This document shows positions 15,896-24,596 of a DNA stretch of 64,000 nt, piece after piece. The stretch covers positions 3,129,205 through 3,193,204 of the forward strand of contig NZ_CP022316.1 of NCBI RefSeq assembly GCF_002216795.1, given 5' to 3'. How positions within the stretch are numbered: position 1 is the first letter of the stretch; every line of letters begins with the position of its first letter. The position numbers and the translations under genes were made by a program. This stretch comes from Brachybacterium avium. Lineage in GTDB: Bacteria > Actinomycetota > Actinomycetes > Actinomycetales > Dermabacteraceae. The notes under the pieces are model-generated. The model was not told where the DNA came from, searched no databases, and worked only from the letters and a program-made list of their open reading frames with translations.

Positions 15896-17473
15896 TCAGT
15901 TGACGTCTTCGAGGACGTTGGTGAATCGGAACTGGATGGCGGCCAGGACACCGGTGAGGATGAACAGGCACACCGAGACCGCCGAGGCGAATCCGAAGTC
16001 GGCCCCGGAGCCGCCGAACGCGATGCGGTAGACCATCGAGATCAGGATGTCCGTGGCACCGCGGCCGGAGCCGTCGGGGAACGGACCGCCCTCGGTGAGC
16101 AGCTCGATCGCGTTGAAGTTGTTGAAGTTGAAGGCGAAGGATGAGACCAGCAGCGGGGCCACGGCCACCAGCAGCAGCGGCAGCACGATCTTCCTGGTGG
16201 CCTGCAGGGGCGAGGCGCCGTCCATCCGGGCGGCCTCGGTCAGCTCATCCGGGATCGCCTGGAGGGCACCGGTGGAGACGATGAACATGTAGGGGAAGCC
16301 CATCCACAGGTTCGTCAGCAGCACCGCGACCTTGGCGAGGGACGGATCGCCGAACCAGTCCAGGTGCAGGCCGAGCGTCTCGTTGATCAGCCCGAAATCG
16401 CGGTTGTAGAAGTTCGACCACACCAGCAGCGAGATGAAGCCGGGGATCGCGTACGGCATGATCAGCACCGAGCGGTAGAACCGGCGTCCTCGCAGGCGCT
16501 GGTCGTTGAGGATCACGGCCAGGGCGAAGCCCAGCGCGAAGGTGAGCAGCACGGAGCCGGCCGCGAAGACCAGGGTCCACACGAAGGCCGAGAAGAACTG
16601 CCCGGCGACGGTGGAGTTGGTGAACAGGCGCTCATAGTTGGACAGGCCCACGCTCTGCAGCCAGCCCTGGGAGAACGCCCGCTCGCCCGAGGAGTCCACG
16701 AAGAACTGGGAGTCGCCGATCTTCCCGACGGTGTACTCCTCACCCGTCGAGGTGTCGGTGATGGTGTCGCTCGCCGCGTCGTACTGCAGGACGGTGGTGC
16801 CCACGAAGGCCTGGTTCACACCGAGGGGGCGGACGGCCGAGGAGTCGTCGACCGGGACCGCGAGCTCCATCAGCTCGTTGTAGATCGTGTTCACCTGACC
16901 GGCGTCGAGGACGGTGAGGCCCTGGACCTCGGTGACCCGGCCATCGGCCACGGTGACGGCTCCCGGGTCGACCTCCTCGAGGGGAGTCTCGGCGTCACCG
17001 CGGTAGATCGTGCCGTCGGCGGGGTCGACCAGGTAGAGCTCGAACGGCCCTTCGACAGGGGAGCCGGAGGTCGCCACGGTCATCGTGTACCGCGGCGAGT
17101 CGGCCGACTGCTGGACGGAGCTGGCGACGATCGAGCCGACCGCCTGCTCCTTGGTCCCGCGGGTGCCGTCGCCGTAGTTGGTGAACGAGTACCCGATCGT
17201 CAGCACGATCGGGAGGATCAGGAACACGGAGAGGAAGAAGGTGCCCGGGAAGAGGTATTTCCCCGGCACGAAGCGCTTCGTGGAGTACAGGACGAAGATG
17301 CCGACCGCGGAGAGGAGCAGCACCGCGAGCCACATCCAGGACTGCTGGGAGATCAGCACCGGTGCGATGAAGACCGTCACCGCGAGGGTGATGCCGAGCA
17401 CTGCGATGCGGGTGACCACGGCTGGGACCGAGACGGACCGGGTCCGGTGCGCGGGGGCATGCGTCGAGGTCAT
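15896..17473 (-). CDS. ABC sugar importer permease, MalF type with large extracytoplasmic loop
   Basis: 525-residue permease, long for the family. Three N-terminal helices are followed by an insert of roughly 190 residues (about 95-285) between membrane helices, like the P2 loop of enteric MalF that contacts the binding protein. The EAA loop is ELTEAARMDGASPLQATRKI. It pairs with the MalG-type permease. The P2-like loop supports maltose/maltodextrin as substrate, since most other sugar importers of this group lack it. Start ATG 17473 follows a purine-rich AAAGGC sequence. Confidence 0.9.
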   Translation of the reverse strand: MTSTHAPAHRTRSVSVPAVVTRIAVLGITLAVTVFIAPVLISQQSWMWLAVLLLSAVGIFVLYSTKRFVPGKYLFPGTFFLSVFLILPIVLTIGYSFTNYGDGTRGTKEQAVGSIVASSVQQSADSPRYTMTVATSGSPVEGPFELYLVDPADGTIYRGDAETPLEEVDPGAVTVADGRVTEVQGLTVLDAGQVNTIYNELMELAVPVDDSSAVRPLGVNQAFVGTTVLQYDAASDTITDTSTGEEYTVGKIGDSQFFVDSSGERAFSQGWLQSVGLSNYERLFTNSTVAGQFFSAFVWTLVFAAGSVLLTFALGFALAVILNDQRLRGRRFYRSVLIMPYAIPGFISLLVWSNFYNRDFGLINETLGLHLDWFGDPSLAKVAVLLTNLWMGFPYMFIVSTGALQAIPDELTEAARMDGASPLQATRKIVLPLLLVAVAPLLVSSFAFNFNNFNAIELLTEGGPFPDGSGRGATDILISMVYRIAFGGSGADFGFASAVSVCLFILTGVLAAIQFRFTNVLEDVN

Positions 17474-17615
17474 GAGGCGACTCTGCCTTTCGAAGGAACC
17501 TGGGCGAGGAGGAGGGGTGGGGTGGGGGCGTCAGGAGCGCCGGGCGATCGGGGCGGACAGCGGGGCGATCCGCCTTGCCGGCCGCAGGGGCGGCGCGGCG
17601 GATCGCCCGGTCGCC

Positions 17616-18881
17616 TCAGCCGATCGCGCCGGCGATCTCCTCGCCGGCGGCCTCCATCGTCGGGTGCGGGTCCTTGCCGCCGACGATGTTGGCCTCCGCG
17701 ATGCCCAGCGGACCCCAGATCGCGGCCATCGCCGGGATGGCGGGCATCGGATCGGCGGCCTCGGCGGCCTCGGCGAAGATCATCACGTGCTCGTCCGAGC
17801 TCGCGATCTCCTCACGCAGCTGGAGGTTCACCGGGGGCAGGGGGTTGGCCTCGTACATGGCCTTGGCGACGTCGGGGGAGCTCGCGACATCGGTCATGAA
17901 CTGCTGGGCGAACCCGGCATTGGCCGCGTTCGAGGCGACGTAGAACGAGTTCACGCCCGCGAACGGCGCCGCCGGCTCCATCCCCTCGAAGCCCGGGATC
18001 GGGGAGACGGTGAAGTCGATGCCCGAATCGCGCATATCCGCCAGGGCCCACGGACCGGAGATCAGGTACGCGGCCTTGCCCTCCGCGAACAGGGAGATCG
18101 AGTTGTCGCCCGTGATGGAGTTCTTCAGCACGCCCTGCTCGCCGAGCTCGGAGATCTTGTCCGCTGCGGTGAGGGAGCCTTCCTTGCCCACGCCCAGGTC
18201 GGAGGGGTCGAGATTGCCCTCGGCGTCCTTCCCGAACAGGTAGCCGCCGGCCGAGGTGTAGATCGGCTGCATGTGGTACGGATCCCCGGACTCGCCGATC
18301 GGGAGCGAGAGGATGTTCTCGGCGCCACCGGCCTCGGCAGCGGAGATGAGCTCCTCGATCGAGCCGGGCTCTGCGGCATCGGTCAGCTCGTTGTTGGCGA
18401 ACAGCGCCAGGGTCTCCACCGCGTAGGGCACGCCGTAGGTCTGGCCGTCATAGGTGACGGCGTCCACGCCGACCGGGGCGATGGTGTCCGCCACGTCGGC
18501 GGGCAGCTGCACCGGGGAGATCGCTCCGTTCTGGACGAGGTTGCCGATCCAGTCGTGAGCGCCCATGGTGACGTCGGGGCCGTTGCCGGCCTGGTTGGCG
18601 GTGATGAAGTTCGCCTGCAGCTCGTCCCCGGGGACGACCTCGACGACGACCTCGACGCCGTTCTCCTCGCCCCAGGCCTCCGCGGAGGGCTTCAGTGCGG
18701 GAGCCTTCTCCTCGTCGGCCCAGATCACCAGCTTCCCGGCCGAGGCGCCACCGCCGCCGCCGTCGCTGGCACCGCCGCCGGTTCCCGAATCGGACCCTGA
18801 GTCGCCGCCGCAGGCGGCGAGCAGGGTGGTGCCGGCGGCGAGGCCGCCGAGGGCGAGGAAGCTCTTTCGACGAATCTGCAC
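17616..18881 (-). CDS. sugar-binding lipoprotein of the ABC importer, MalE type
   Basis: 421-residue extracellular solute-binding protein (family 1). The start GTG 18881 has AAAGGAGA five bases upstream. A signal peptide with RRKSF and a lipobox LLAAC puts the lipid-anchored Cys near residue 24, followed by a Gly/Ser/Asp-rich tether to about residue 48. The mature domain starts KLVIWADEEKAPALK and has the MalE-like YGVPYAVETLALFAN and SGPWALADM. It delivers a maltose-like sugar to the two permeases downstream. The LacI regulator is divergent, and its likely operator overlaps this gene's promoter. Confidence 0.92.
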   Translation of the reverse strand: MQIRRKSFLALGGLAAGTTLLAACGGDSGSDSGTGGGASDGGGGGASAGKLVIWADEEKAPALKPSAEAWGEENGVEVVVEVVPGDELQANFITANQAGNGPDVTMGAHDWIGNLVQNGAISPVQLPADVADTIAPVGVDAVTYDGQTYGVPYAVETLALFANNELTDAAEPGSIEELISAAEAGGAENILSLPIGESGDPYHMQPIYTSAGGYLFGKDAEGNLDPSDLGVGKEGSLTAADKISELGEQGVLKNSITGDNSISLFAEGKAAYLISGPWALADMRDSGIDFTVSPIPGFEGMEPAAPFAGVNSFYVASNAANAGFAQQFMTDVASSPDVAKAMYEANPLPPVNLQLREEIASSDEHVMIFAEAAEAADPMPAIPAMAAIWGPLGIAEANIVGGKDPHPTMEAAGEEIAGAIG

Positions 18882-18937
18882 GTCTTCTCCTTTGAATCGT
18901 GGAGCGGCCGCCTCCCGTGGCGGCGCTCGATGCGCCC

Positions 18938-18986
18938 ACACTAGGACGCGGAGCCGGCTTTGTGCAAGAATGCGCAAGAACTTGCA
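18938..18986 (-). promoter_or_regulatory. importer promoter overlapped by LacI-type operator
   Basis: On the minus strand a -35 TTGCAC (18962-18967) and a -10 TAGTGT (18938-18943) are separated by 18 bp. The palindrome GCAAG-AA-CTTGC (18974-18985) and two TGCAAGAA/CGCAAGAA direct repeats (18963-18980) cover the -35, fitting repression by the divergent LacI-family protein. Confidence 0.6.
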
Positions 18987-19038
18987 GGTATCGATTCGGC
19001 CACGGGCGACGGCGCGCGCGGTCTGGGAGGGGGAGGTA

Positions 19039-20057
19039 ATGGCGCGACTCATCGACATCGCCCACGCCGCCGGAGTCAGCGAGGCGACGGTCTCGCGTGT
19101 GCTCAACGGGAAGGCCGGGGTCAACGAGGCGACCCGCCAGACCGTGCTGGATGCCGCGCGCCGGCTCGGCCGGGATCTGGGGCCGGAGGCCCTCGGCTCC
19201 GGACCGCTGGTCGGCGTGCTCGTGCCGGATCTGGACAATCAGGTCTTCGCCGCCTGGGCCGAGCGCATCGAGGCCGAGCTCTTCGAGCGCGGTGCCTCCG
19301 CTCTGGTGGCGATGCGGGCCCGCACCGTGGAGCGCGAGCGGGAGTTCTTGCAGAGGTTCTTGCATTGCGGCGCTGAGGCGATCATCGTCGTCTCCGGGCA
19401 TCATGCCCAGCACCGTGGGCCGGTCGACCACTATCGCGAGATCATCGCCGGTGGGATGCCGCTGGTGCTCATCAACGGGGTGCGGGAGGAGCTCGACGCC
19501 GCCTTCCTCTCCAGCGATGAGGAGCACGCGGTGCGCGCTGTGCTCACCCATCTGCAGGAGCTCGGGCATCAGCGCGTGGGCCTGGCCGTCGGCGACGAGC
19601 ACACCTGGCCGGTGCGCGAGAAGCTGCGGGTCTTCGAGGCCGTCACGTCCACCTGGGGCGAGCGGCCTCAGCCGGTCTCCTTCACCGACTTCTCGTACGC
19701 CGGGGGGTATGAGGCCGCGAGGGATCTCGTGGACCGCGGTGCGACCGCGATCCTCTGCGGGTCCGACGTGATGGCCGCCGGTGCCCTGGAGGGGGTGCGC
19801 TCCCAAGGCCTCAGCGTCCCGCGTGACGTCTCCGTGGCCGGGTACGACGACGTCTTCTGGGCGTCGTTGACGAACCCGCCGCTGACCACCGTGCGCCAGG
19901 CCGTCGGCTCCATCGCCCGCGCCGCCGTGCGCACCGCGCTCGGGGCGGGGAGGACTCGCGCCGGCCCGCGCGGACCGAGGTCGTGGTGCGGCCCCAGCTG
20001 ATCGTGCGCGGCTCGACCGCGGCGGCGCCCGACGGGGCCGCTAGCATGGTGTGGTGA
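19039..20057 (+). CDS. LacI-family sugar regulator, frameshifted near the 3' end
   Basis: Helix-turn-helix MARLIDIAHAAGVSEATVSR, then VLNGKAGVNEATRQ, followed by the periplasmic-binding-protein-like domain (GSGPLVGVLVPDLDNQVFA, ILCGSDVMAAGALEGVRSQG, VAGYDDVFWASLTNPPLTTV). As read, the frame ends early at 20001 with a non-family tail; adding one base in the G-rich stretch near 19937-19948 continues into RTEVVVRPQLIVRGSTAA and stops at 20057, giving 339 residues, a normal LacI length. Start ATG 19039 follows GGGAGG. It should repress the divergent importer operon until the sugar is present. Stop overlaps trpS. Confidence 0.88.
20042..20047 (+). promoter_or_regulatory. -10 hexamer for leaderless trpS
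   Basis: TAGCAT ends 6 nt before the GTG at 20054, with no Shine-Dalgarno sequence nearby. It lies inside the restored 3' end of the LacI gene. Confidence 0.45.
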
Positions 20058-21130
20058 CCGCACCGAACGACACTCGCACCAGCTACGACACCGCCCAGCA
20101 GCGCAGCGACAAGATCTGGTCCCAGATCAGCTCCGACCCCTCGGGGCTGCGCATGCTCACCGGTGACCGCCCCACCGGCGCCCTGCATATCGGCCATTAC
20201 TTCGGCTCGCTGCGCAACCGCGTCCGTCTCCAGGACGCCGGGGTGGAGACATGGCTGATCGTCGCCGATTACCAGGTGATCACCGACCGTGAGGTCATCG
20301 GGGACATCAAGGGGTCGGTGCGGGAGCTGCTGACCGACTACCTGGCGGTCGGCATCGATCCGGAGCGCTCGACGATCTTCACCCACTCCGCGGTGCCGGC
20401 GCTGAACCAGCTGATGCTGCCCTTCCTCTCGCTGGTGACCCAGCCCGAGCTCGAGCGCAACCCCACGGTGAAGACCGAGCTCGCCGCCGCCGGGAAGTCC
20501 GCGATGGGCGGGCTGCTGCTGACCTACCCCGTCCATCAGGCCGCAGACATCCTGTTCTGCCACGGCAACCTGGTCCCGGTGGGTCGGGACCAGTTGCCGC
20601 ACATCGAGCAGACCCGGGTCATCGCCCGGCGCTTCAACGAGCGCTACGCCGGGGGAGAGGCATACTTCCCCGAGCCCGCTGCGCTGCTCTCGGAGGCCCC
20701 GACCATCCTGGGCCTGGACGGTGAGCACAAGATGAGCAAGTCCCGCGGCAACACCGTCATGCTGCGGATGGACGCCGACGAGACGCTGAAGAAGATCAAG
20801 AAGGCCAAGACCGACGCGGACCGACGGATCACCTTCGACCCGGAGGGCCGGCCCGAGGTCGCCAACCTGCTGACCATCGCCTCGGAAGCCAGCGGTCGAG
20901 CCCCCGAGGAGATCGCCGAGGAGATCGGCGATCGCGGTGCCGGCACCCTGAAGCTCCACACCGCCGAGGTGCTCAACGAGCATCTCGCGCCGGTGCGCGC
21001 CCGTCGTGCCGAGCTGGAGCGGGACCCCGGATACCTCTTCGAGGTGCTCCGCGCGGGCAACGAGCGGGCGAACGCCGAGGCCGAGGCGACGCTGGCGAAG
21101 GTCCGCGAGTTCATGGGGATGGTCTACTGA
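20054..21130 (+). CDS. trpS: tryptophanyl-tRNA synthetase
   Basis: 358-residue class Ic aminoacyl-tRNA synthetase that charges tRNA-Trp. Class I motifs are ALHIGHYFGS (HIGH) at about residue 40 and KMSKSRGNTVML (KMSKS). The GxDQxxH-type tryptophan site reads VPVGRDQLPHIEQTR. Start is one of two adjacent GTG codons (20051 or 20054); 20054 is preferred because a TAGCAT hexamer lies 6 nt upstream, fitting a leaderless mRNA. No leader peptide rich in Trp was found. Confidence 0.95.
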   Translation: MTAPNDTRTSYDTAQQRSDKIWSQISSDPSGLRMLTGDRPTGALHIGHYFGSLRNRVRLQDAGVETWLIVADYQVITDREVIGDIKGSVRELLTDYLAVGIDPERSTIFTHSAVPALNQLMLPFLSLVTQPELERNPTVKTELAAAGKSAMGGLLLTYPVHQAADILFCHGNLVPVGRDQLPHIEQTRVIARRFNERYAGGEAYFPEPAALLSEAPTILGLDGEHKMSKSRGNTVMLRMDADETLKKIKKAKTDADRRITFDPEGRPEVANLLTIASEASGRAPEEIAEEIGDRGAGTLKLHTAEVLNEHLAPVRARRAELERDPGYLFEVLRAGNERANAEAEATLAKVREFMGMVY

Positions 21131-21173
21131 GCCGCTGAGCGCGGACGGGCGGGCGACCACCGGGGCGAGCAGT

Positions 21174-21179
21174 TATGAT
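21174..21179 (+). promoter_or_regulatory. -10 hexamer of cysK
   Basis: TATGAT, 56 nt upstream of the cysK start. Predicted 5' leader is about 50 nt and has a GAGGAGAAG ribosome-binding site. I saw no convincing -35 and no run of Cys codons that would suggest attenuation. Confidence 0.45.
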
Positions 21180-21235
21180 CGACTAAAGGATGCCTTTGGG
21201 TCTGCCTGTGCGGGCCCGCAACGTCGAGGAGAAGC

Positions 21236-22165
21236 ATGCCCATCTACGAGAACGTCTCCGAACTGGTCGGCCGTACCCCGCTGGTCAAGCTGAACCACCT
21301 CGGGGACGAGGTCAAGGCCACCATTGTCGCCAAGCTCGAGTTCTATAACCCCGCCAGCTCCGTCAAGGACCGCATCGGCGTGGCCATGATCGATGCCGCC
21401 GAGGCGTCCGGACAGCTGCAGAGCGGCGGCACCATCGTGGAGGCCACGAGCGGCAACACCGGTATCGCGCTGGCGATGATCGGCGGCTCCCGTGGCTACA
21501 AGGTCATCCTGACCATGCCGGAGTCGATGTCGAAGGAGCGACGGATGCTGCTGCGCGCCTACGGCGCGGAGCTGATCCTCACCGAGGCGTCCAAGGGCAT
21601 GAAGGGCGCGGTCGAGAAGGCGGAGGAGATCGCCGTCGAGACCGGCGCGGTCCAGGTCCGCCAGTTCGACAACCCCGCCAACGTCGACGTCCACCGCCGC
21701 ACCACCGCCGAGGAGATCTGGAACGACACCGACGGCACTGTGGACGCGGTGGTCGCCGGCATCGGCACCGGCGGCACCATCAGCGGCGTCGGCCAGGTGC
21801 TCAAGGAGCGCAAGCCGGAGGTGAAGATCATCGCCGTCGAGCCCGAGGAGTCCGCGATCCTCACTGGTGGCCAGCCCGGCCCCCACAAGATCCAGGGCCT
21901 CGGCGCGAACTTCGTGCCCAGCATCCTGGACCGGGAGATCTACGACGAGGTCATCGACATCGACGGGGAGACCTCCATGGACCGGGCCCGCTCCGTGGCC
22001 CGCACCGAGGGACTGCTGGTGGGCATCTCCTCCGGTGCCGCCATCGAGGCCGCAGTCCGCGTCGGCTCCCGCGAGGAGTACGCCGGCAGGACCATCGTGG
22101 TGGTGGTGCCGTCCTTCGGCGAGCGCTACCTCTCCACCCCGCTGTACGCCGGGTACGCGGACTGA
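21236..22165 (+). CDS. cysK: cysteine synthase A (O-acetylserine sulfhydrylase)
   Basis: 309-residue PLP enzyme that makes cysteine from O-acetylserine and sulfide. The PLP lysine is in [11 protein letters not shown], the substrate loop in [13 protein letters not shown], the phosphate-binding loop in [13 protein letters not shown], and the C-terminal region has [12 protein letters not shown]. Length and motifs are those of CysK/CysM A-type enzymes. GAGGAGAAG precedes the ATG. It is followed 17 bp later by the serine acetyltransferase that makes its substrate, so the pair is a complete two-step cysteine pathway. Confidence 0.96.
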   Translation: MPIYENVSELVGRTPLVKLNHLGDEVKATIVAKLEFYNPASSVKDRIGVAMIDAAEASGQLQSGGTIVEATSGNTGIALAMIGGSRGYKVILTMPESMSKERRMLLRAYGAELILTEASKGMKGAVEKAEEIAVETGAVQVRQFDNPANVDVHRRTTAEEIWNDTDGTVDAVVAGIGTGGTISGVGQVLKERKPEVKIIAVEPEESAILTGGQPGPHKIQGLGANFVPSILDREIYDEVIDIDGETSMDRARSVARTEGLLVGISSGAAIEAAVRVGSREEYAGRTIVVVVPSFGERYLSTPLYAGYAD

Positions 22166-22182
22166 CGAGACGGTCGGCACCC

Positions 22183-22770
22183 ATGGCGATGAACCCGCTG
22201 GATCGGGTGATGGACGCCGTCGCGACGGTCCGGGAGGACCTCGCGGCGGCGCACCGTCGCGACCCCGCCGCCACCGATGACCTCGCGATCCTGCTGACCT
22301 CTCCCGGTCTGCACGCGATCTGGACCCACCGCCTCGCCCATCGGCTGTGGGCGCGCGGGGCGCGGTTGCCGGCGCTGGCCCTGGCACAGGGCGCCCGTTC
22401 GCTCACCGGAGTGGAGATCCACCCGGGGGCCAGGATCGGTCGCCGCTTCTTCATCGACCACGGTATGGGCGTGGTGGTGGGGGAGACGTCCGAGGTCGGC
22501 GACGATGTCATGCTCTACCACGGGGTCACGCTCGGCGGCCGCTCGATGGATCGGGTCAAGCGTCACCCCACGGTCGAGAGCGGGGTGGTGATCGGGGCGG
22601 GTGCCCGGGTGCTCGGACCAGTGGTCCTCGGCGAGGGCGCGCAGGTCGGTGCCAACGCCGTGGTGGTCAAGGATGTGCCGGCCGGGGCCACCGCCGTCGG
22701 GATCCCGGCCACGGTGCGTGCCGGCGGCGCCCATCCCCAGGAGCAGATGGACCCGGCGATCTGGATCTGA
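22183..22770 (+). CDS. cysE: serine O-acetyltransferase
   Basis: 195-residue EpsC/CysE-type enzyme; acetylates L-serine with acetyl-CoA. An N-terminal helical section is followed by left-handed beta-helix hexapeptide repeats with [19 protein letters not shown] (catalytic His/Asp region), [20 protein letters not shown] and the CoA-site loop [20 protein letters not shown]. It is a short form, lacking the long N-terminal extension of enteric CysE but retaining the C-terminal tail ending DPAIWI, which may bind CysK. It is co-transcribed with cysK. Confidence 0.95.
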   Translation: MAMNPLDRVMDAVATVREDLAAAHRRDPAATDDLAILLTSPGLHAIWTHRLAHRLWARGARLPALALAQGARSLTGVEIHPGARIGRRFFIDHGMGVVVGETSEVGDDVMLYHGVTLGGRSMDRVKRHPTVESGVVIGAGARVLGPVVLGEGAQVGANAVVVKDVPAGATAVGIPATVRAGGAHPQEQMDPAIWI

Positions 22771-22801
22771 GCGGTCCGGCGCGGCCCCGGCGCCGTGCTG
22801 C

Positions 22802-23584
22802 TCAGTCCGGGAAGGGATCCAGGAACGAGGTGCCGCCGACGCGGTGGAGCCGCCGCTCCCAGTCCGGCAGCACCTCGTGGGCGTCCTCGGCGATGACGTG
22901 GTCGAAGAGGGTGCCCGAACCGGAGGGGGGCGCGATGTCGATCAGCACCGTGGTGGCGCCGTGGGATGCCGCCAGCGGCGCCAGCTGAGCGGAGGGGAAC
23001 ACCACTCCGCTGGTGCCGACGGCGACGAAGAGGTCCGCCCGCTGCGCCAGCCGCATCGCGAGCTCGAGGGCCTCCTGCGGCAGCTGTTCGTCGAAGAGCA
23101 CCACGTCGGGTCGGGTCGGAGCGCCGCAGAGGGGGCAGGCACCGGGCACCCCGTGGTCCTCGGCGCGCGAACCCTCGCCCGGCGACAGCGGCGCCGACCA
23201 GGTGCAGCGCACCTCCAGGCACACCGCACTCAGCGCACTGCCGTGCAGCTCGGCGACCACCTCGCTGCCGGCCGCCTGATGCAGGCCGTCGATGTTCTGG
23301 GTGATCACCGGGGCACCCAGCCGGGCGATCGCCCGATGGCCCGGGGTCGGTCCGTGCCCACGGGCGATGCGCGCCATCCGCCCCCACACCCGCCACAGCT
23401 GCGGCAGGGAGCCGGGGAGCAGCTCGGCGTGCATCGCCTCCTCGGTCTCGGGCTCGAGCGCCCAGAGCCCGTCCGGTCCCCGGAAGGTGCCCAGACCGGT
23501 GCGGGCGCTGATCCCGGAACCGGTGAGGAAGACGATCTCCCGGTGCCCCGCCCCCGGGGTGAAGCGGCCCCCCGCGGTCACCAC
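22802..23584 (-). CDS. NAD-dependent protein deacylase (sirtuin)
   Basis: 260-residue class III (bacterial Sir2/CobB-like) sirtuin. NAD-site motifs are FLTGSGISARTGLGTFRGPD (variant of GAGISxxSGIPxFRG) and TQNIDGLHQAAGS; ELHGSA holds the catalytic His. Zinc cysteines are in CLEVRC and CPLC. The start is one of two GTG codons overlapping the stop of the aldo/keto reductase. Such enzymes remove acetyl groups from proteins; a classic target is the active-site Lys of acetyl-CoA synthetase, which is encoded at 59444 ([11 protein letters not shown]). That link is inference from the family. Confidence 0.92.
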   Translation of the reverse strand: MVTAGGRFTPGAGHREIVFLTGSGISARTGLGTFRGPDGLWALEPETEEAMHAELLPGSLPQLWRVWGRMARIARGHGPTPGHRAIARLGAPVITQNIDGLHQAAGSEVVAELHGSALSAVCLEVRCTWSAPLSPGEGSRAEDHGVPGACPLCGAPTRPDVVLFDEQLPQEALELAMRLAQRADLFVAVGTSGVVFPSAQLAPLAASHGATTVLIDIAPPSGSGTLFDHVIAEDAHEVLPDWERRLHRVGGTSFLDPFPD

Positions 23585-24423
23585 TCCTCGTGCTCGCGGG
23601 AGTCCCAGGCGGCCGCTTCGCCCAGATCGAGCGAGGCCAGCCCGGTGCGGTCCTCCTCATCGAGGGCGATGGCATCGAGGCTCGCATTGTCCCGCTGACG
23701 CTGGGGATCCTGGGACTTCGGGATCACCACGATGCCCTGATCGATCGCCCAGCGCAGCGAAACCTGCGAGGGGGTGACCCCGTGCTTGCGTGCGATGCGC
23801 TGCAGGGCGAACTGCCCGGCGAGCCCCTCACGCCCGCCCAGCGGACCCCAGGCCTGGGTGACGATGCCATGCTCGCGGTGGAAGGCGACGGCCTCGGCCC
23901 GGGGCAGGGCGGGGGAGAGCTGGATCTGATTCACCTCGGGGGTCACCCCGGTGGCGTCGATCAGCTCCTGCAGCTGCTCCGGCCGGAAGTTCGAGACCCC
24001 GATGTGCAGCGCCCGGCCTTCCTCCTTGAGATCGATCAGGGTGCGCCAGGTCTCCAGGGCGAGGCCGCGGGAGGGGTTGGGCCAGTGGATGAGCACCAGA
24101 GCGGCGCGCTCCAGGCCCAGCCGGCGCAGGGAGCCGAGGTACCCCTCGCGGGTCGCGATGCGGCCCTGGTCCCCGCCGGCGATCTTCGTGGTCACCAGCG
24201 CCTGGTCGGGATCCACGCCGCTGTCCCGCAGCCCCTGGCCGACCGCGGCCTCGTTGCCGTACTGGGCCGCGGAGTCGATCAGCCGGTAGCCCGCACGCAG
24301 GGCCTCGGCGATCGCGCGGGCACCTTCGACGCCCTTCATGCTGGAGGTGCCGAAGCCGATCAGCGGGAAGTCGGTGCCGTCGGCGAGGGTGGTGGTGGGG
24401 ATGGACAGCGCGGTCGCGGACAC
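23578..24423 (-). CDS. aldo/keto reductase
   Basis: 281-residue NADPH-dependent (alpha/beta)8 oxidoreductase. The AKR catalytic Tyr is in YRLIDSAAQYGNEAAVGQGL, the Lys in VTTKIAGG, and the His in VLIHWPNPS; HIGVSNFRPEQLQEL and VIPKSQDPQRQRDN are the signature 2 and 3 regions. It is closest to the 2,5-diketo-gluconate reductase group by pattern, but the substrate is unknown. GTG 24423 is the start: it has AGGAGG five bases upstream, whereas the more distal ATG 24486 has none. It forms an overlapping two-gene operon with the sirtuin. Confidence 0.9.
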   Translation of the reverse strand: MSATALSIPTTTLADGTDFPLIGFGTSSMKGVEGARAIAEALRAGYRLIDSAAQYGNEAAVGQGLRDSGVDPDQALVTTKIAGGDQGRIATREGYLGSLRRLGLERAALVLIHWPNPSRGLALETWRTLIDLKEEGRALHIGVSNFRPEQLQELIDATGVTPEVNQIQLSPALPRAEAVAFHREHGIVTQAWGPLGGREGLAGQFALQRIARKHGVTPSQVSLRWAIDQGIVVIPKSQDPQRQRDNASLDAIALDEEDRTGLASLDLGEAAAWDSREHEEW

Positions 24424-24596
24424 AGGATCCTCCTGGAGCGGGGCGGGTGCGGACCCCACCAGCGTAGTCATCCTCCGGCAGAGCACGCACCGCAGGACGC
24501 CCGGATCACGCGCCGTGCTCTGTTAGCGTGCTCGCAGCGCCGAGAGGACGTGCCCTCACCGTCGAGGGCACGGAGGTCGAGAACCGAGGAGTTCAG

